From positions 1 to 62,890 of the forward strand of contig JAAWDH010000024.1 in the NCBI GenBank assembly GCA_022793675.1: a stretch of 62,890 nucleotides of DNA. Direction: 5' to 3'. The stretch comes from Oscillospiraceae bacterium. Its GTDB lineage: Bacteria; Bacillota; Clostridia; Oscillospirales; Ruminococcaceae. Under the pieces are notes generated by a model that saw nothing but the letters and a program-made list of their open reading frames with translations, did not search any database and had not been told where the DNA came from. A program made the position numbers and the translations under genes. This document shows positions 61,440-62,890 of the stretch, piece by piece (the stretch's first letter is position 1; every line of letters begins with the position of its first letter).

Positions 61440-61731
61440 ATGCTGCGTTTTATTAAGCCTGGCAACCTGCTCTGTTTTGAGCTGGACGACGGACGTTTTG
61501 TCTTCAGACGGATTATGGCGAAAGGTATAGTCAGGCATATTGCTAAAATTTCCGACGTTTTTCTGACGAATCTGCTCCACTATAAAAACAATAGAACACG
61601 CTGCCCGGCTGATGGATATTTCTGGCCAAGAGGGAAAAGAAGCGTACCGCTATCCGCCAATATCGCCCCAAGGCGACTATACGGTAAAGTGGCAAATCAG
61701 CTTAAGCCAAACAGGGAACGTACAGCAATAA
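61440..61731 (+). pseudogene. Truncated and frameshifted gene remnant (Imm26-like start)
   Basis: The frame starting MLRFIKPGNLLCFELDDGRFVFRRI has no ribosome site. A +1-shifted frame from about 61584 (TIEHAARLMDISGQ to SLSQTGNVQQ) ends naturally at TAA 61729-61731, so the gene was probably one protein of about 95 residues. The start resembles small immunity proteins (Imm26-like: gd-f-ipl-dg-yg-grI), which is a weak guess. It seems decayed. A GGCAGG/CCTGCC hairpin (61733-61769) follows. Confidence 0.55.
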
Positions 61732-61792
61732 AAAGGCAGGCGCCTGCGTCAAAAACAGGTACCTGCCTTATGCTCAAGGGATTACTGGAGAT

Positions 61793-62395
61793 TTAGCAGC
61801 CGCAAGGTTCTTTGGTCAGCAAGTTGCCGGCTTTGGTATCAAAAGACGGGTTAAAGGCGTAGAAATTCCTGGCGTCAACCTTATCCTGGGCAATGCGCAG
61901 CGCCTCGCCGAAACGCTGATAATGGACGATTTCGCGCTCACGCAGGAAGCGGATGGCGTCTTTGACGTCGGGGTCATCCACCAGCCGCAGGATATTGTCG
62001 TAGCTGAGACGGGCTTTCTGCTCGGCGGCCAAATCCTCGTTCAGGTCGGTAAAAATATCGCCGGAGCAAGAAAGCTCTGCCGCCGTAAAGGGGAAACCGG
62101 AAGCTGCTTGGGGATAGATGCCTGTTGTGTGGTCGACAAAGTAGGTGTCAAAACCACAGCGTTTGATCTCTTCCGGAGTCAGGTTGCGAGTAAGCTGGTA
62201 AATGATCGCGGAAATCATTTCGATATGGGCGAGCTCTTCCGTCCCCACATCTGTCAAGATGCCAGTTACTTCGCCATAGGGCATACTGTAGCGCTGGTTA
62301 AGATACCGGGTAGCAGCACCCATCTCGCCATGCGGTCCTCTTAATTGTAATAAGTTATACTCATCTTTTAACGACTTGGATACTATATAATGCAA
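61793..62395 (-). CDS. cotJC: CotJC-type manganese catalase, N-terminally short
   Basis: Ferritin-like di-manganese protein of about 200 residues, as in the spore-coat protein CotJC. The ligand-bearing stretches GPHGEMGAATRYL, GTEELAHIEM (Glu, His), DLAAEQKAR (Glu) and REREIVHYQRF (His) are all there. The usual first 25 or so residues (starting like MWIYEKKLQYPV) are missing: the frame opens with a TTG directly after a terminator hairpin, with no ribosome site. So the 5' end is truncated or altered and expression is doubtful. The C-terminus ends in CGC. Confidence 0.78.
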   Translation of the reverse strand: MHYIVSKSLKDEYNLLQLRGPHGEMGAATRYLNQRYSMPYGEVTGILTDVGTEELAHIEMISAIIYQLTRNLTPEEIKRCGFDTYFVDHTTGIYPQAASGFPFTAAELSCSGDIFTDLNEDLAAEQKARLSYDNILRLVDDPDVKDAIRFLREREIVHYQRFGEALRIAQDKVDARNFYAFNPSFDTKAGNLLTKEPCGC

Positions 62396-62428
62396 AAACC
62401 ACCGAGCAGGTTCATCCTGCCCGGTGGT
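62394..62428 (-). terminator. Intrinsic terminator upstream of the cotJC-type gene
   Basis: Minus strand: CCACCGGGCAGG/CCTGCTCGGTGG stem, then T5. It ends transcripts from the HTH gene and leaves cotJC without an obvious promoter. Confidence 0.85.
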
Positions 62429-62566
62429 TCACTTTCCTTTCGCCAGCTGGCAGTCAGTCCAGCTAGCGCGCTGCCCAACAGCTGGACAACCTGTTCTGCT
62501 ACTCACCTTCTTCAGCAGCTTCCAGCGGCAAACCAGCAATGGGCACCCGAACCCCTCCCCTGCTGC

Positions 62567-62890
62567 CTACTCCAAAGGAAGCAGCAGCTGGTTCGGTGCA
62601 GCGTCCAATCCCAGACAGAGCTTTTCAAGGGTGAGGAGCGTCGGGGAGGCTTTCCCACGGACAATTCTACCGAAATATTCGGAGCAAAGGTCACAATATT
62701 CAGAGGCGAGAGCACAACTGAGGCCCTTTTCTCTGCAAATGCGGCGGAGAGAGGCAGACAGATTCTCTGAAAAGGGCAGAGCTGGTGAAGGGGCAAAGCA
62801 GCAAGAAAAGTGATGAAAAGCCTCTTTTGGGAGCAAAAACTCATCAGGTGCAGTGCTTAGCCCACAGCAAAGCTTCTCAAAAATACGGAT
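62567..62890 (-). CDS. Tandem helix-turn-helix (XRE-like) protein, partial, runs off the right edge
   Basis: The minus-strand frame is open from 62890 (IRIFEKLCCGL) to a stop at 62567, with no needed start in the window. The visible part has the end of one XRE-like unit (EKLCCGLSTAPDEFLLP) and a full second unit (about 50 residues: SLRRICREKGLSCALASE, then GKASPTLLTLEKLCLGLDAAPNQLLLP). The two ends are clearly alike, so the protein has tandem HTH repeats. Likely a DNA-binding regulator. The N-terminus lies outside. Confidence 0.7.
   Translation of the reverse strand: MRIFEKLCCGLSTAPDEFLLPKEAFHHFSCCFAPSPALPFSENLSASLRRICREKGLSCALASEYCDLCSEYFGRIVRGKASPTLLTLEKLCLGLDAAPNQLLLPLE

Overview
The window looks like chromosome of an anaerobic, spore-forming Clostridia bacterium, most like a gut Oscillospirales/Ruminococcaceae relative. 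This rests on spore genes (spmA, spmB, a cotJC-type manganese catalase), a T-box in front of the leucine genes, a rubredoxin, a pyrophosphate-type phosphofructokinase, moderately high GC, and many near-consensus sigma-A promoters (TTGACA, 17 bp, TATAAT). I saw no phage, transposase, CRISPR array or conjugation gene; the lineage is an inference.

Layout. 1-600: leader and two tandem promoters reading leftward, probably of an rRNA operon outside the window. 0.6-7.7 kb: spmAB, phenylacetate-CoA ligase plus ACT protein, an ECF sigma/anti-sigma operon, an rRNA methyltransferase. 7.8-9.3 kb: a small conserved gene, tRNA-Leu(CAA), and a chimeric gene remnant. 9.4-14.4 kb: a sugar-type ABC transporter (two permeases, binding lipoprotein) divergent from a glycerophosphodiesterase. 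14.5-23.4 kb: T-box-controlled leucine operon (leuA, leuC, leuD, leuB) with a methyltransferase and an HD hydrolase interleaved, then a kinase-HD fusion and another methyltransferase. 23.6-28.1 kb: leftward cluster of a zinc-ribbon membrane protein, a condensation-type acyltransferase, an esterase and a P-loop kinase, plus an AEC transporter. 28.4-30.6 kb: small proteins and a secreted matrixin-type protease with a membrane partner. 30.8-37.6 kb: rubredoxin, a four-gene catabolic-looking operon, and an rsgA GTPase gene behind an attenuator-like leader. 37.7-44.8 kb: three tandem lipoproteins, a nitroreductase, tadA, a CPBP-family and a signal-peptidase-like protein that both seem to lack catalytic residues, and a carboxylesterase. 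44.9-62.9 kb: phosphofructokinase, a sodium symporter, an amidohydrolase, two chemoreceptors, a GH4 glycosidase, a CsoR repressor, DAHP synthase, coaBC, a cotJC-type gene, and a tandem-HTH regulator running off the right edge.

Most distinctive signals: (1) a family of about eleven dispersed, structured repeats of 80-300 bp. In most copies the GTACG-rich end sits directly on the stop codon of a gene in the same orientation, and one copy supplies the C-terminus of a kinase. (2) The rsgA leader: a consensus promoter, a hairpin with a U-run at the transcript 5' end, a 10-codon leader ORF and two further intrinsic terminators before the GTPase gene, the architecture of ribosome-sensing attenuators. 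(3) Several decayed or frameshifted genes, including one with an internal deletion whose intact paralogue lies 19 kb away.
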